Positions 52,686 to 62,334 are shown, counted from the first letter of the stretch. The stretch is 64,000 bases of DNA from Microbispora triticiradicis (GCA_003260025.2 QFZU02000071.1:1-64000), one strand, 5' to 3'. Notes: generated by a model from the sequence alone, not told the origin. Numbers and translations: made by a program.

Positions 52686-53528
52686 ATGGCCAGGACATGG
52701 CTCATCACCGGCGCGTCACGCGGCCTCGGACGTCGCCTCACCGAGGCCGTCCTCGAAGCAGGCGACCAGGTCATCGCCACCGCGCGCAGCCCCAAGCAAC
52801 TCGACGACCTGGTGGCCCGCCACGGCGACCGGATACGCGCGGTCGCACTCGACGTCACCGACGCCGCCGCGGCCTCCCGGGCGGTCAAGGAGGCCACCGA
52901 CACCTTCGGCAGCCTCGACGTGGTGGTCAACAACGCCGGTTACGGCAACAGCGCGCCGATCGAAGAGATGGACGAAAACGACTTCCGCGCCCAGATCGAG
53001 ACCAACCTCTTCGGCGTCGTGAACGTCACAAGGGCCGCCCTGCCCGTCCTGCGCACCCAGCGATCAGGAGTCTTCGTACAGTTCTCCTCCATCGGAGGAC
53101 GCGTCGGCGGCACCCCCGGAATGGGCGCCTACCAGACCGCGAAGTTCGCCGTGGAAGGCTTCTCCGAAGTCCTCGCCAGCGAGGTCGCGCCCTTCGGCAT
53201 CAAGGTCATCATCATCGAGCCGGGTGCGTTCCGCACCGACTGGCAAGGCTCCTCCATGGAGATCCACCCCGTCGGGCCCGAGTACGAGCAGACCGTGGGC
53301 GCCATCCACCGCTACCGACGCGACACCGACGGCACCCAGCCCGGCGACCCGGCGCGCGCCGCCAGGATCATCATCGATGTCGTCCGCGACGACGACCCAC
53401 CCCGACGGCTCCTCCTCGGCAGCGACGCCCTCGCCTCCGCCCGGAAAGCCGCCGAGATCCGCGCCGCGGAGACCGAGAAATGGGCCGACGTGAGCCGTTC
53501 GGCCGACTACCCCGCCGACGAACGCTAG
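52686..53528 (+). CDS. short-chain dehydrogenase/reductase
   Basis: 280 residues from ATG with GGAGGA upstream; earlier in-frame starts lie before operator 2 and are rejected. It has the cofactor loop TGASRGLG (8-15), NNAG, the catalytic Ser in FSSIGGRVGG and the YxxxK motif in GAYQTAKFA: a classical SDR. The substrate is unknown. Such TetR-paired SDRs typically detoxify aldehydes or ketones. Confidence 0.94.
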   Translation: MARTWLITGASRGLGRRLTEAVLEAGDQVIATARSPKQLDDLVARHGDRIRAVALDVTDAAAASRAVKEATDTFGSLDVVVNNAGYGNSAPIEEMDENDFRAQIETNLFGVVNVTRAALPVLRTQRSGVFVQFSSIGGRVGGTPGMGAYQTAKFAVEGFSEVLASEVAPFGIKVIIIEPGAFRTDWQGSSMEIHPVGPEYEQTVGAIHRYRRDTDGTQPGDPARAARIIIDVVRDDDPPRRLLLGSDALASARKAAEIRAAETEKWADVSRSADYPADER

Positions 53529-53597
53529 CCATCACGAGCAGCCCCGATGGACATCAGGGAAGGCGAGAACCAGATGCGGCTCCCGCCTTCTTCACCT

Positions 53598-53924
53598 TCA
53601 GCGTGCGGTGGTGAACAGGAAGGCGCAGTCCTGCACGGCCTCCACGCGGTGGCGGCGTTCGGGCATGACCAGCAGGTCGCCGGGCAGCCCGTCCCACGAG
53701 TCGGGCCCGGCGACAAGCCGCACTCGCCCGTGCAGCACGTGCATCGTGACCTCACCGGGATGCTCGTGTTCGTGCATGTGCTCGCCCTGCCGCAAGGCCA
53801 TGACGGTCTGCCGCAACGAACGATCGTGCCCACCGTGCACGGTGGTGGCGCTGCGACCGCTGTGCGCCTCACGGGCGAGTTCGAGCAGGTTGCGGACGAG
53901 CGCGGTCAGCGAAACCTTGGTCAT
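53598..53924 (-). CDS. cupin protein
   Basis: 108 residues. A single cupin with metal-ligand motif GEHMHEHEHPGEVTMHVLHG and the second motif GDLLVMPERRHRVEA. Its ATG overlaps the upstream cupin stop (ATGA), so the two are coupled. Probably a small metal-binding sensor or isomerase-like protein. Confidence 0.88.
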   Translation of the reverse strand: MTKVSLTALVRNLLELAREAHSGRSATTVHGGHDRSLRQTVMALRQGEHMHEHEHPGEVTMHVLHGRVRLVAGPDSWDGLPGDLLVMPERRHRVEAVQDCAFLFTTAR

Positions 53925-54361
53925 GACTGCGGCGCGCGACGGTCCCGCCGCGCCTCCAGCTCTTCCGGGCTGACCACGGTCAGCATCGGCTGCCCGGGCG
54001 CGCAGAACATCGTCACCACGAACGCCGACTCCTCGTCTGCCAGATGGTTGCCGTCCTGGTAGTGGATGACGTCCCCACCGGGCTCCCAGAACGCCTCGCC
54101 GGCCCGGACGACCCGTACGGGCTCTCCTTCGAGCTCGAAGTTGATGGCCCCCTTGACCACGTACCCGAACGCAGGCCCGGAGTGCCGGTGAGGTGGCGCG
54201 CCGGGGCTGTTCGGCGGCAACGTGACCAGGATCGTCATCGCCTCGGCCCCCTCCGGCGCGGGCGGCGCCCCCGGCACGGTGGCGACCACGTCGAGCTTCG
54301 GCGGCGGCCCGCTCTTGTCGGGGTTCTCGAGGTGGTGAGCGTGAGCGTGATCGGTGCTCAT
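53921..54361 (-). CDS. cupin protein
   Basis: 146 residues with a His-rich start (STDHAHAHHLENP) and a cupin core: PPHRHSGPAFGYVVKGAINF, then GEAFWEPGGDVIHYQDGN. It is of the kind seen in actinomycete quercetinase-like or RmlC-type small cupins. It is the first gene of the cupin pair. An in-frame longer reading upstream has no coding character. Confidence 0.88.
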   Translation of the reverse strand: MSTDHAHAHHLENPDKSGPPPKLDVVATVPGAPPAPEGAEAMTILVTLPPNSPGAPPHRHSGPAFGYVVKGAINFELEGEPVRVVRAGEAFWEPGGDVIHYQDGNHLADEESAFVVTMFCAPGQPMLTVVSPEELEARRDRRAPQS

Positions 54362-54543
54362 CAGGCTTCCTTGCTGGACGGTGGCCGGCTCGATCCGGCC
54401 GTGTACCAGCTCAGACCGGACAGCACCCCGATGCGTGACAACGCCCGGAACAGTTCGCCGGCCAGAGACCAAATCACCAGGCATGTGGGCTGTTCGTGGA
54501 CATCCGTCGGATCCTTCGCAGCCCACGCTCGGACGCGACGGCG

Positions 54544-55035
54544 TCAGAGAGCCAACGCGGCCATGAAGGTCATGCTGGCCGCCATACCGGCCGAGCACGC
54601 GTCCTGGCTGAGCGCTTTTCGATCCGCCCTCCTCACGGGCAGAACGCGGGCGAGCCGAGCGCAGGTCCAGGCCAGACCGACAACCAGGGCCACCGCGGCC
54701 GGCGAACCGCCTCCATGCGAGTGTCCGTACGAGGCGCCGGCAAGAGCAGGCGCACTGAACGCCGTCAGCACCAGGAGGATGGACATGCCCGCGAAGTCCT
54801 GGATGTGATGACCGATCCGCGGGCGGCGGGATGGGGAGCCGCAGAGCCAGCCGGCGGTGAGCAGTGCCAGCACCCCGGCGGAGAGGAACCAGCCGCCCAG
54901 ATGCCCGGCCACCATGCCGAACGCCATGACGATGTGCGGCCACCTCCTGCTGGGACGTGCGGCGGGTAGCAGGGCCGGGGCGAGGGCCAGTACGCAGCCG
55001 GCCGACACCCCCACTGTGTGGAGGAGAGCCTGCAT
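54544..55035 (-). CDS. small integral membrane protein (DUF5134-like)
   Basis: 163 residues with about five hydrophobic helices (VGVSAGCVLALAPALLPA, IVMAFGMVAGHLGGWFLSAG, MSILLVLTAFSAPALAG). A His/Gly patch SYGHSHGGGS faces one loop and could bind metal. It resembles the small DUF5134 membrane family; the function is unknown. It is upstream of the cupin pair on the same strand, 182 bp away. Confidence 0.72.
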   Translation of the reverse strand: MQALLHTVGVSAGCVLALAPALLPAARPSRRWPHIVMAFGMVAGHLGGWFLSAGVLALLTAGWLCGSPSRRPRIGHHIQDFAGMSILLVLTAFSAPALAGASYGHSHGGGSPAAVALVVGLAWTCARLARVLPVRRADRKALSQDACSAGMAASMTFMAALAL

Positions 55036-55226
55036 CAGGGGATCTCGACTTTCACCTGCCAGGCGCTCCTTGTTCTCCGGACCAATCCGTCGGCGGTCGG
55101 CTGAGCGACGACCACCACGCGGTCGAAGGCGCCACGACTACTGCGTCGCCGCTGTCCACCTCCTTAGACAGGACAACTCGGCAGGGCGTGACAGGAAGAC
55201 CGTGCAGCGCTGGCCCGGCTCATCGA

Positions 55227-56072
55227 CTACGACGGCGGCCCTTTCGAGCGTGGCTGTCTCAGGAACTCCCGCGCGCCGCGCAGCCTGGTCGTCAGATGCC
55301 GCTGAGTGAGACGGCAGTCCAACCGGACATCGAGCGGCCCGGGCACGCCGGTGTCGGCACGCCGGCCGGATGGGAGCCGAGCCGGATCGAGTCCGTCCCG
55401 CCGCGCGATCAGGCGCCCGAGTTCGTATCGACTCATCGCGTCGGCCCCTGCCGCATGATGCACCCCCGGGCGGCCAGAGTTCGCGAGTTCCAGAAGAGCC
55501 GCCGCCAGATCACTTACATGCACCGGGCAGCGCACGTCGTCGGTGAACAACACCTCTTTCATGTCGCCCGCCGCAAGCGCATGCACCCTGCCTTCGTGTG
55601 CGGAGCCGCCGTGACCGATTATCAGAGAGGTGCGCACGATCACCGCCGTGGGATCGATCGCCTGCACGGCCACCTCCGCGGCGGCCTTCGCCGCTCCGTA
55701 CGGTGTGACCGGATCAGGCACACAATCTTCCGAGTAGGTGATCGCCCTGCCTGAGAAGACCGCGTCGCTGGACACGTGCACCATGCGCGCGCCGTTCCCG
55801 GAAGTCGCCACGGCCACGTGAGCGGCGCCCACGGCGGTCGTTCCCCAATCCGGCTGGCGGAAGGCCGCGTTGACGACGACGTCGGGGCCGAACGTGCCGA
55901 TCAAACCGAGTACGGCCGTACGGTCACGGACGTCAAGCGGCAGCCACTCGACTCCCGCCACCGTTCCCGGCCGAGTCAGGTATGTGGCAGCCACGACATG
56001 CCCGGCCGTCGTGGCCTGCCGTACGAGTTCGCCGCCGAGAAAGCCGCTGCCGCCCACGATGAGGATTCGCAC
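55227..56072 (-). CDS. NAD-dependent sugar-nucleotide reductase (RmlD-like)
   Basis: 281 residues of the RmlD/extended-SDR fold: MRILIVGGSGFLGGELVRQA, then VHVSSDAVFSGRAITYSE and the YGAAKAAAE catalytic segment. RmlD reduces dTDP-4-keto-rhamnose; here no other dTDP-sugar genes are adjacent, so the substrate is open. It is divergent from the ABC/two-component operon. Confidence 0.88.
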   Translation of the reverse strand: MRILIVGGSGFLGGELVRQATTAGHVVAATYLTRPGTVAGVEWLPLDVRDRTAVLGLIGTFGPDVVVNAAFRQPDWGTTAVGAAHVAVATSGNGARMVHVSSDAVFSGRAITYSEDCVPDPVTPYGAAKAAAEVAVQAIDPTAVIVRTSLIIGHGGSAHEGRVHALAAGDMKEVLFTDDVRCPVHVSDLAAALLELANSGRPGVHHAAGADAMSRYELGRLIARRDGLDPARLPSGRRADTGVPGPLDVRLDCRLTQRHLTTRLRGAREFLRQPRSKGPPS

Positions 56073-56238
56073 AGCTGGGACCGTAGTGGGTGATCAGGTG
56101 GAGGGCACTCCGCCGGCGCGGTGCGCAGCGCCGGGGCGTCCTTTTGGCATTTGTCATCGCGGTGATCCGCGAGGCCCATGTCGATCTGGTGGCATCGGCG
56201 ACTACAGCGGGAAGCGGCGCAGAACCCACCCTTGAGCC

Positions 56239-57204
56239 ATGACGACGGACGTGCGGGAAACGGCGGTCGCCCTGGACGTGGCGATCGCGGCGACCGAGCT
56301 CAGGCAGAGGTACGGCGAGTTCGAAGCGGTCAGGGGCGTTTCGCTGACCGTCCGCAGAGGTGAGCTGTTCGCCCTGCTCGGCACCAACGGCGCCGGGAAG
56401 ACCACGACGATGGAGGTCCTGGAGGGCTACCGCCCCGCCACCTCCGGCACCGTTCAGGTGCTGGGGATCGATCCGTACCGCAGGCGCCGGGCGCTCAGCC
56501 CGCGGGTCGGGATCATGCTGCAGGAGAACGGCTTCCTCTCCGACCTGACGGTGGCCGAGACCATCGGGCTGTGGCGTGACCTGCACGCGAACGCCCGTTC
56601 TCTGGACGAGTCGCTGGAGCTGGCCGGGCTGGCGGACAAGGCGCGGGTCAGGGTACGGCAGTTGTCCGGCGGCCAGAAGCGCAGGCTCGACCTGGTGCTG
56701 TCGATCATCGGCCGTCCCGAGGTGGTGTTCCTGGACGAGCCCACGACCGGGATGGACCCCGAGGCGCGCCGGACCACCTGGGGCCTGATCCGCGACCTGG
56801 TGACGGACGGCACGACCATCCTGCTCACCACGCACTACCTGGAGGAGGCCGAGCACCTCGCGAGCCGGCTCGCCGTCATGCACGAGGGCGAGATCCGGGT
56901 CGAGGGGACGCTGGAGGAGGTCGTCGGCAGACACGGCGACCGCGTCTCCTTCCGGCTGCCGCCGGAGATCCCCCTGGACGCCCTTCCGCTGATCGGCGGC
57001 CACACCCCCGGCGTCGCCCTGGCGGGCGGAACGCCCGTCGTCACCTACACAATCGCCGGCGGCGACCAGGCCACGCGGGCCCACGAGGCGCTGGTGCCGC
57101 TGTTCGCCTGGGCCGCGGAGCGCGGCGTCGCGCTCGAACGGCTCGCCGTCCGGACCGCCTCACTTGAGGACGTCTTCCACTCCGTGGTGAAGGAGAGCGC
57201 ATGA
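56239..57204 (+). CDS. ABC exporter ATP-binding protein (DRA family)
   Basis: 321 residues. Walker A GTNGAGKTT, signature LSGGQKRRLDLVLSIIG, Walker B VVFLDEPTTGMDP and the His switch LLTTHYLEEAEH. A C-terminal regulatory extension of about 90 residues follows. It leads a four-gene operon with permease, histidine kinase and response regulator, each joined by short gaps or ATGA overlaps. Such sets export antimicrobials or lipids under the control of the two-component system. Confidence 0.94.
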   Translation: MTTDVRETAVALDVAIAATELRQRYGEFEAVRGVSLTVRRGELFALLGTNGAGKTTTMEVLEGYRPATSGTVQVLGIDPYRRRRALSPRVGIMLQENGFLSDLTVAETIGLWRDLHANARSLDESLELAGLADKARVRVRQLSGGQKRRLDLVLSIIGRPEVVFLDEPTTGMDPEARRTTWGLIRDLVTDGTTILLTTHYLEEAEHLASRLAVMHEGEIRVEGTLEEVVGRHGDRVSFRLPPEIPLDALPLIGGHTPGVALAGGTPVVTYTIAGGDQATRAHEALVPLFAWAAERGVALERLAVRTASLEDVFHSVVKESA

Positions 57205-57998
57205 ACGACGTGGCGCAGGCGGTGCGGCTGGCCCGCGTCGACCTCACCCTTGTCTTCCGCAACCGTACGGCCTTCGTGAACGCCGTCCTACTGCCGCTGC
57301 TGATCGCCGGGGCGCTGGCGTCCAACGGCGTCGGCGAAGGAACCGCCGGCATCCCGGGGACGCAGTACGTGATGACCGGGATGATGGCCTTCATCCTGGT
57401 CTTCGCGACGTTCATGAACCTCGCCGGCTTCTACACCTCCCGCCGTGAGGAGATGGTGCTGAAGCGCCTGCTCGGCGGGCCGGCCACCAGGACGGCCATC
57501 CTCGGCGGCAGCGCCCTCGGCGCGACCGCCGTGTATCTCGGCCAGGTGATCATCCTCTGTGTGCTCATGTCCGCCGCAATGGGTACCAGTGCCCCGGCCG
57601 ACATCCTGCTGCTGCTGCTCGCCGCGCTTCTCGGCGCGGCCTTCTTCTCCCTGCTCGCCATGGCCGTCTCCGGCCTGTCCTCCACCGGGGAGATGGCGCA
57701 GATCGCGACGCTGCCGGTCGTGTTGCTCCTGGTCGGCGGCTCGCCGGTGATGCTGCCACCGGAGATGCTGCCGCCGGCACTGCGCACCGCGATCGAGTTC
57801 CTGCCGATGACACCCATCGTGGAGACCATGCGGACCGCCTACCTGGGGCTGGACTACATCGGCGCCGGTCACGAGCCGCTCGGCCCCCTGGAGCGCTGGG
57901 GCGCCGCCCTGCCCTCCCTGGGCCTCCTCGCCGTGTGGATCGCGGTCGCCGCCCTGCTGGCCCGGGCCTTCTTCCGCTGGGATCCGCGCCGGGGCTGA
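57201..57998 (+). CDS. ABC exporter permease (ABC-2 type)
   Basis: 265 residues, six transmembrane segments (AVLLPLLIAGALASNG, MTGMMAFILVFATFMNLA, ILLLLLAALLGAAFFSLLAM). The start overlaps the ATPase stop (ATGA). The FYTSRREEMVLKRLLGGPA loop is typical of the ABC-2 exporter class next to DesK-like kinases. Confidence 0.93.
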   Translation: MNDVAQAVRLARVDLTLVFRNRTAFVNAVLLPLLIAGALASNGVGEGTAGIPGTQYVMTGMMAFILVFATFMNLAGFYTSRREEMVLKRLLGGPATRTAILGGSALGATAVYLGQVIILCVLMSAAMGTSAPADILLLLLAALLGAAFFSLLAMAVSGLSSTGEMAQIATLPVVLLLVGGSPVMLPPEMLPPALRTAIEFLPMTPIVETMRTAYLGLDYIGAGHEPLGPLERWGAALPSLGLLAVWIAVAALLARAFFRWDPRRG

Positions 57999-58014
57999 TG
58001 GGTAAGGTTGGGCC

Positions 58015-59214
58015 ATGAACGCCGGGATCAAGCGGGCGCGTCACATCACCTTCTGGACCCTGGCCCTCGAGTTGGTGTTCGCGTGGCTCGGCCCGATGAT
58101 CCAGATCGTGGTGAGCAGAACCGAGGGCGGGGTCGGCTGGAGCCGTCTCGTCCTCGTGGCCGTGGGTCTTCCGATCTTCAGCTGGCTGTTCCTCCGCATC
58201 GTCCGCGCCGCCGTCGACGGCCGGTACGCCGTACGCGAGGTCGTCGCCTCCGGCGCGCTCGCCCTGGTGATGATCGTCCTTGGGGCGGTCCTCATGGCTG
58301 ATGTTCCCGGGGTCGCCTCCGCGATGCTGCCGTTCTCCTGGAGCACGCTGACCACGACGTGGACCGGGGTGGCGGTGCTCGGCGTGGGCGCGCGGGCCGC
58401 CGTGGCGCTGACGGCGGGCGCCGCGGGCGTCTACGTCGCGCTCGACTTCCTGTTGCTTCCCGGCTTCGGCGAGCAGCGCGCCGAGCTCTTCCTCTATCTG
58501 CCGATGCTGGCGCTGCTGCCCTACAGCAACCGGCTCTGGCTGTGGATCTACCGCATGGTCATCCAGGCCCACGAGGGCAGGAAGGCGCAGGCCGAGCTCG
58601 CCGTGACGGAGGAGCGCCTCCGGTTCGCCCGGGACCTGCACGATCTGGTCGGCCACAGCCTCTCCGCCATCGCGGTCAAGAGCGAGCTCGCGGTCAAGCT
58701 CGCCCGCGTGGCCCCCGACCAGGCGACCGAGGAGATGACGGCCGTACGCGGACTGGCCAAGGACGCCCTGCGGGAGATCCGGGAGGCCGTGCGGGGCTAC
58801 CGCGCCATCGACCTGTCCGCCGAGCTGGGCAGTGTGCGTGCCGTGCTGGAGGCGGCGAACATCCGGTGCACCCTCGAACTGCCGGAGCGGACACCGCCGG
58901 GCGAGGCGGCCACGCTGCTCGCGTGGGTGGTCAGGGAGGGCGCCACCAACACGCTGCGGCACAGCGCCGCGACCCGGTCCCGCGTCACGCTGAGGCTGAC
59001 CGGCGCGACGGCGGTGCTGGAGATGGTCAACGACGGGGTCGGCGGTCAGAGCACCGACGACGGCGGCACCGGTCTCATCGGGCTGAGCGAGCGGCTGACC
59101 GCCGCCGGCGGCAGCCTGACCGCCCGGCCGACCGGTTCGGGCGAGTTCGTCCTGCGAGCCGTCGTGCCAACGACCGACCGCGCGCACGTCCTCACCGAGG
59201 CGGTGGCCCGATGA
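58015..59214 (+). CDS. membrane histidine kinase (DesK/NarL type)
   Basis: 399 residues. The N-terminal 185 residues hold about five to six membrane helices. A HisKA_3 dimerisation segment RFARDLHDLVGHSLSAIA follows with phospho-acceptor His209, then the ATPase domain (GATNTLRHS, GGTGLIGLSERL). It starts 16 bp after the permease. No extracellular loop is large, so it probably senses the membrane or the exporter itself. Confidence 0.94.
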   Translation: MNAGIKRARHITFWTLALELVFAWLGPMIQIVVSRTEGGVGWSRLVLVAVGLPIFSWLFLRIVRAAVDGRYAVREVVASGALALVMIVLGAVLMADVPGVASAMLPFSWSTLTTTWTGVAVLGVGARAAVALTAGAAGVYVALDFLLLPGFGEQRAELFLYLPMLALLPYSNRLWLWIYRMVIQAHEGRKAQAELAVTEERLRFARDLHDLVGHSLSAIAVKSELAVKLARVAPDQATEEMTAVRGLAKDALREIREAVRGYRAIDLSAELGSVRAVLEAANIRCTLELPERTPPGEAATLLAWVVREGATNTLRHSAATRSRVTLRLTGATAVLEMVNDGVGGQSTDDGGTGLIGLSERLTAAGGSLTARPTGSGEFVLRAVVPTTDRAHVLTEAVAR

Positions 59215-59816
59215 CCGACCCGATGATCCGCATCCTCCTCGCCGACGACGAGCACCTGATCCGCGGCGCGATCGCCACCCTGCTCGGGCTGGAGCCCGAC
59301 CTGGAGGTCGTCGCCCAGGTGAGCCGGGGCGACGAGGTGGCGCCCGCCGTGCGGGAGCACCGGCCCGACGTCGTGGTGCTGGACATCGAGATGCCCGGGA
59401 TGGACGGCCTCACCGCCGCCGAGGGACTGCCGGGCCAAGCGATGATCATCTTGAGCAGCTTCGGGCGGCCGGGATATCTGCGGCGGGCCCTTGCCGCCGG
59501 GGTGCGCGGCTTCATCCCGAAGGACGCCTCGGCCGACGAGCTGGCCACGGCCATCCGCAAGGTGCACGCCGGAGGGCGTTACCTCGACCCGGAGATGGCG
59601 GCGTCGGCGATGATGGCGGGCGACAGCCCGCTGACCGACCGCGAGCGCGGCGCGCTGTCGCTGGCGGCCGAGGGCGCGTCGGTGCGGCAGATCGCCACGG
59701 CGCTGCACCTGACCGAGGGGACCGTACGCAACTACCTGTCCAGCGCCGTCGCCAAGCTCGGCGCGACCAACCGGATCACCGCGATCCGCGCCGCCCAGGA
59801 GAAAGGCTGGCTCTGA
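59211..59816 (+). CDS. NarL/LuxR-type response regulator
   Basis: 201 residues from an ATG overlapping the kinase stop (ATGA). Receiver domain: acidic pair in LLADDEH, phospho-acceptor Asp58 in VVLDIEMPG, Lys in IPKDAS. LuxR helix-turn-helix: LTDRERGALSLAAEGASVRQ and TVRNYLSSAVAKLGATNR. It is the cognate regulator of the upstream kinase and probably activates the exporter operon. Confidence 0.95.
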   Translation: MTDPMIRILLADDEHLIRGAIATLLGLEPDLEVVAQVSRGDEVAPAVREHRPDVVVLDIEMPGMDGLTAAEGLPGQAMIILSSFGRPGYLRRALAAGVRGFIPKDASADELATAIRKVHAGGRYLDPEMAASAMMAGDSPLTDRERGALSLAAEGASVRQIATALHLTEGTVRNYLSSAVAKLGATNRITAIRAAQEKGWL

Positions 59817-60744
59817 CGCCCTCCCCCGTCTGGCCGGCGGCAGAGCCCGCCGGCCGGTCCTCCCTCACTCCGTACGCCGACGACCGGAAGAGGAACGAGG
59901 CCCACGAGCGGTAGGGCCGCCAGGCGTCGGCGACCTTCCGGTACGCGCTCGCCGTGGCGTCCTGCGGCAGCCCGTACGCCTCGCGGAGGATCGAGAACAG
60001 GCGCGGTTCGTCGCCCGGGAACGCGTCGGGCGCCCCCGCGCCCCTGATCAGGATCAAGCCCGCGGAGAACGGCCCCACGCCGGGCAGGGCGCGAAGCTCG
60101 GCCAGCGCCTCCGGCGGGTCGAGCGCGCGCAGGTGCTCGGTGGTCAGCACGCCGTCGAGCGCCGCGCGGGCCAGGCCACGCAGCCACTCCTCCTTCTGCT
60201 CGGGCAGGCCGAGTCCGCCGGCGTTCACCAGCGACACGGGCGGCGGGAAGGCGGTGTACCCCCGGCCGTCCAGCTCGACCGTGGCGCCGTACCGCTCCGC
60301 GATGCGCTGTTTGAGCCGGGAGGCGATGAGCATCGACGAACGCTGGACGATCACCGCCCAGCAGGCGGCCTCCCACGGGCTCCAGAAGCACAGCGGCCGC
60401 AGGCCGGGGCTGCGGCGCTGCAACTCCCCGAGCACCGGGTCGGACTCGCCGATCTCGGCGAAGCCCGAGCCGTCGACGTCCAGGGACAGGATGCGGGCCA
60501 CCTCACCCCGGATCGCCGGCCCCGCGGGCCTGGTCGTCCGTACCGCGACCCCGCCCGGCGCGGCGGTCACCGTCACGCCGATCGGCAGCCAGTCGGCCTC
60601 GGCGCAGTAGGCGAAGCGCAGCGTCCTGCCGTCGGAGGGCAGCCCGCTGGTGGCCGGCCAGTCCTCGACGAACCGGAGCGTCGCGTCGAAGTCGAACGGG
60701 CCCGTGGCGGTGAGCGTGAATTCATGCCCGGTCATGCGGGACAT
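59776..60744 (-). CDS. DNA-3-methyladenine glycosylase-like (AlkA family)
   Basis: About 322 residues. The helix-hairpin-helix is LRALPGVGPFSAGLILIRG, followed by DAFPGDE with the catalytic-Asp region, and an N-terminal AlkA-like wing (GFAEIGESDPVLGELQRR). It excises alkylated bases in repair. Starts at 60744 or 60735 are equally possible. The last about 25 residues are low complexity and overlap the end of the response regulator gene by 41 bp. Confidence 0.88.
   Translation of the reverse strand: MSRMTGHEFTLTATGPFDFDATLRFVEDWPATSGLPSDGRTLRFAYCAEADWLPIGVTVTAAPGGVAVRTTRPAGPAIRGEVARILSLDVDGSGFAEIGESDPVLGELQRRSPGLRPLCFWSPWEAACWAVIVQRSSMLIASRLKQRIAERYGATVELDGRGYTAFPPPVSLVNAGGLGLPEQKEEWLRGLARAALDGVLTTEHLRALDPPEALAELRALPGVGPFSAGLILIRGAGAPDAFPGDEPRLFSILREAYGLPQDATASAYRKVADAWRPYRSWASFLFRSSAYGVREDRPAGSAAGQTGEGVRASLSPGRRGSR
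59832..59855. terminator. hairpin after the exporter/two-component operon
   Basis: GGCCGGCGG, six-base loop, CCGCCGGCC, 15 bases after the response regulator stop. It lies inside the last codons of the convergent glycosylase gene, so it would be a terminator embedded in an antisense coding end. Confidence 0.6.
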
Positions 60745-60858
60745 CGTACGGACGCGGACCGACAACCCGGCACGCCGTACGCCGTCGTTCCCGCCGTACC
60801 GGGCCGGAGTGCCGGGCCGGGGGTGCCGGCCCGGCACACGTCTCGCTCCGGGACAGGG

Positions 60859-62334
60859 TCAGGGGCTGGTGCAGGTGGCGGTGGGGGTGGCCGCACTGCC
60901 GTTGGCGGTGAAGCCGAACGTCGTGGACGCGCCCGCCGCGATCGAGCCGTTGTAGGACTCGTTGCTCACGGTCACCGAGGAACCGGACGTGCTCTGCCGG
61001 CCGTTCCACAGGCTGCTGATGCTCTGCCCGCCCGGCCAGCTCCACTTCACGGTCCAGCCGTTCACCGGCGCGCTGCCCGCCCGCACCGTCACCTCGGACT
61101 GGAACCCGCCGCCCCAGCTGTTGATCGTCTTGATCGTCGCCGAGCACGCACCCCCGATGGGAGACGAAGACGGGCTCGGCGAGGCGCTGGGCGACCGGGA
61201 CGGCGACACCGACGGCGACGACGTGGGTGACTGTGACGGCGACTGTGACGGCGACTGTGACGGCGAGGAGGTGCCGCTGTTGAGCGCGCTCAGGGCCGCC
61301 TGGTAGGCGGGCTTGGGCTGGTAGCTGGAGTCCCACATCATGGGAGCGCCGTAGCCGGGGAACGTCCCGGGAATCCAGGTGTGGCCGTCGTCCACGCCCC
61401 ACTGCGACACACCCACGCAGCGCGGAACGGCCAGGCAGGCGTTCACGACCCTGCCGTAGTCGGTGCCCTGCTGCTGCAGCTCGGAACTGTCCGCCGGCAT
61501 CTGGATGCGGTCGTCGAGCTCGGTGATCGCGACGTCCAGGCCCAGGGCGGCGAAGCGCTCCATGTTCGCCTGCAGGGACGACGGCACCTGGCCGACGATG
61601 AAGTGGCTCTCCAACCCGATGCCGTGCAACGGGACGCCCTGGGACAGCAGCGACTGCGCGAGCGAGTAGAGCCCGTTGCTCTTCGCGTTGATGCCCTCGA
61701 TGTTGTAGTCGTTGATGTACAGCTTGGCGTTAGGGTCGGCGGCGTGCGCGGCCCGCAGCGCGGCGGCGATGTAGCCGGAGCCCATCGCCCTGTAGAACAC
61801 GTCCTGGCGCAGGGTGCCGTCCTCGTTGTACGGCTCGTTGATGACGTCCCAGGCGTAGACCTTCCCCTTGTAGTGGGTGGCCTCGGTGGTGATGTGGTTC
61901 TCCATCACGCCCTGGACCTGGTTGAGCGGCACACCGCCGACCCAGGCGGGCAGCTGGGCGTGCCACACCAGGTTGTGCCCGCGCACCCGCATGCCGTGCG
62001 ACTGGGCGAAGGAGACGATCTGGTCACCCGACCCGAAGTTGAACGAGCCCTTGGACGGCTCGGTGGCGTCCCACTTCATCTCGTTGCCGGGGGTCACCAT
62101 GTCGAACTGGGCAGCGGCGAGGTTGACCTCGGCGCTGATACCGAGGTCTCCCCGTGTCAGCGCGGTGCCGAAGTACCTCCCCCTGGCCTCCGCCGCGGCC
62201 TTCAACGTCGAGGCCGCGTGAGCGGGGATCGCGAGCCCGAGCGCGACGGCGCCGGCGGCGATGACCGCCAGGGCCGTGGCCGGCCCCCGCGCGCGAGTCC
62301 GATGCCGTTCCGTCCCGGTAGTGGGCGGTTTCAT
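60859..62334 (-). CDS. secreted endo-1,4-beta-xylanase (GH10-CBM2)
   Basis: 491 residues from an ATG after CTGGAGGG. A signal peptide with an AHA cleavage site near residue 40 leads to a GH10 barrel (42-352) with acid/base Glu167 (WDVINEPYN) and nucleophile Glu272 (AITELDD). A Ser/Pro/Gln linker (354-393, SPSQ repeats) follows, then a C-terminal CBM2 carbohydrate module (397-491, WGGGFQSEVTV and WNGRQSTSG). It is an extracellular hemicellulase. A LacI-type palindrome lies 69 bp upstream of the start. Confidence 0.96.
   Translation of the reverse strand: MKPPTTGTERHRTRARGPATALAVIAAGAVALGLAIPAHAASTLKAAAEARGRYFGTALTRGDLGISAEVNLAAAQFDMVTPGNEMKWDATEPSKGSFNFGSGDQIVSFAQSHGMRVRGHNLVWHAQLPAWVGGVPLNQVQGVMENHITTEATHYKGKVYAWDVINEPYNEDGTLRQDVFYRAMGSGYIAAALRAAHAADPNAKLYINDYNIEGINAKSNGLYSLAQSLLSQGVPLHGIGLESHFIVGQVPSSLQANMERFAALGLDVAITELDDRIQMPADSSELQQQGTDYGRVVNACLAVPRCVGVSQWGVDDGHTWIPGTFPGYGAPMMWDSSYQPKPAYQAALSALNSGTSSPSQSPSQSPSQSPTSSPSVSPSRSPSASPSPSSSPIGGACSATIKTINSWGGGFQSEVTVRAGSAPVNGWTVKWSWPGGQSISSLWNGRQSTSGSSVTVSNESYNGSIAAGASTTFGFTANGSAATPTATCTSP
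61231..61266. repeat. 12-bp perfect tandem repeats encoding the linker
   Basis: CTGTGACGGCGA three times exactly, in frame, giving the SPSQ units of the xylanase linker. Recent slippage is likely, because flanking linker units have drifted. Confidence 0.85.
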
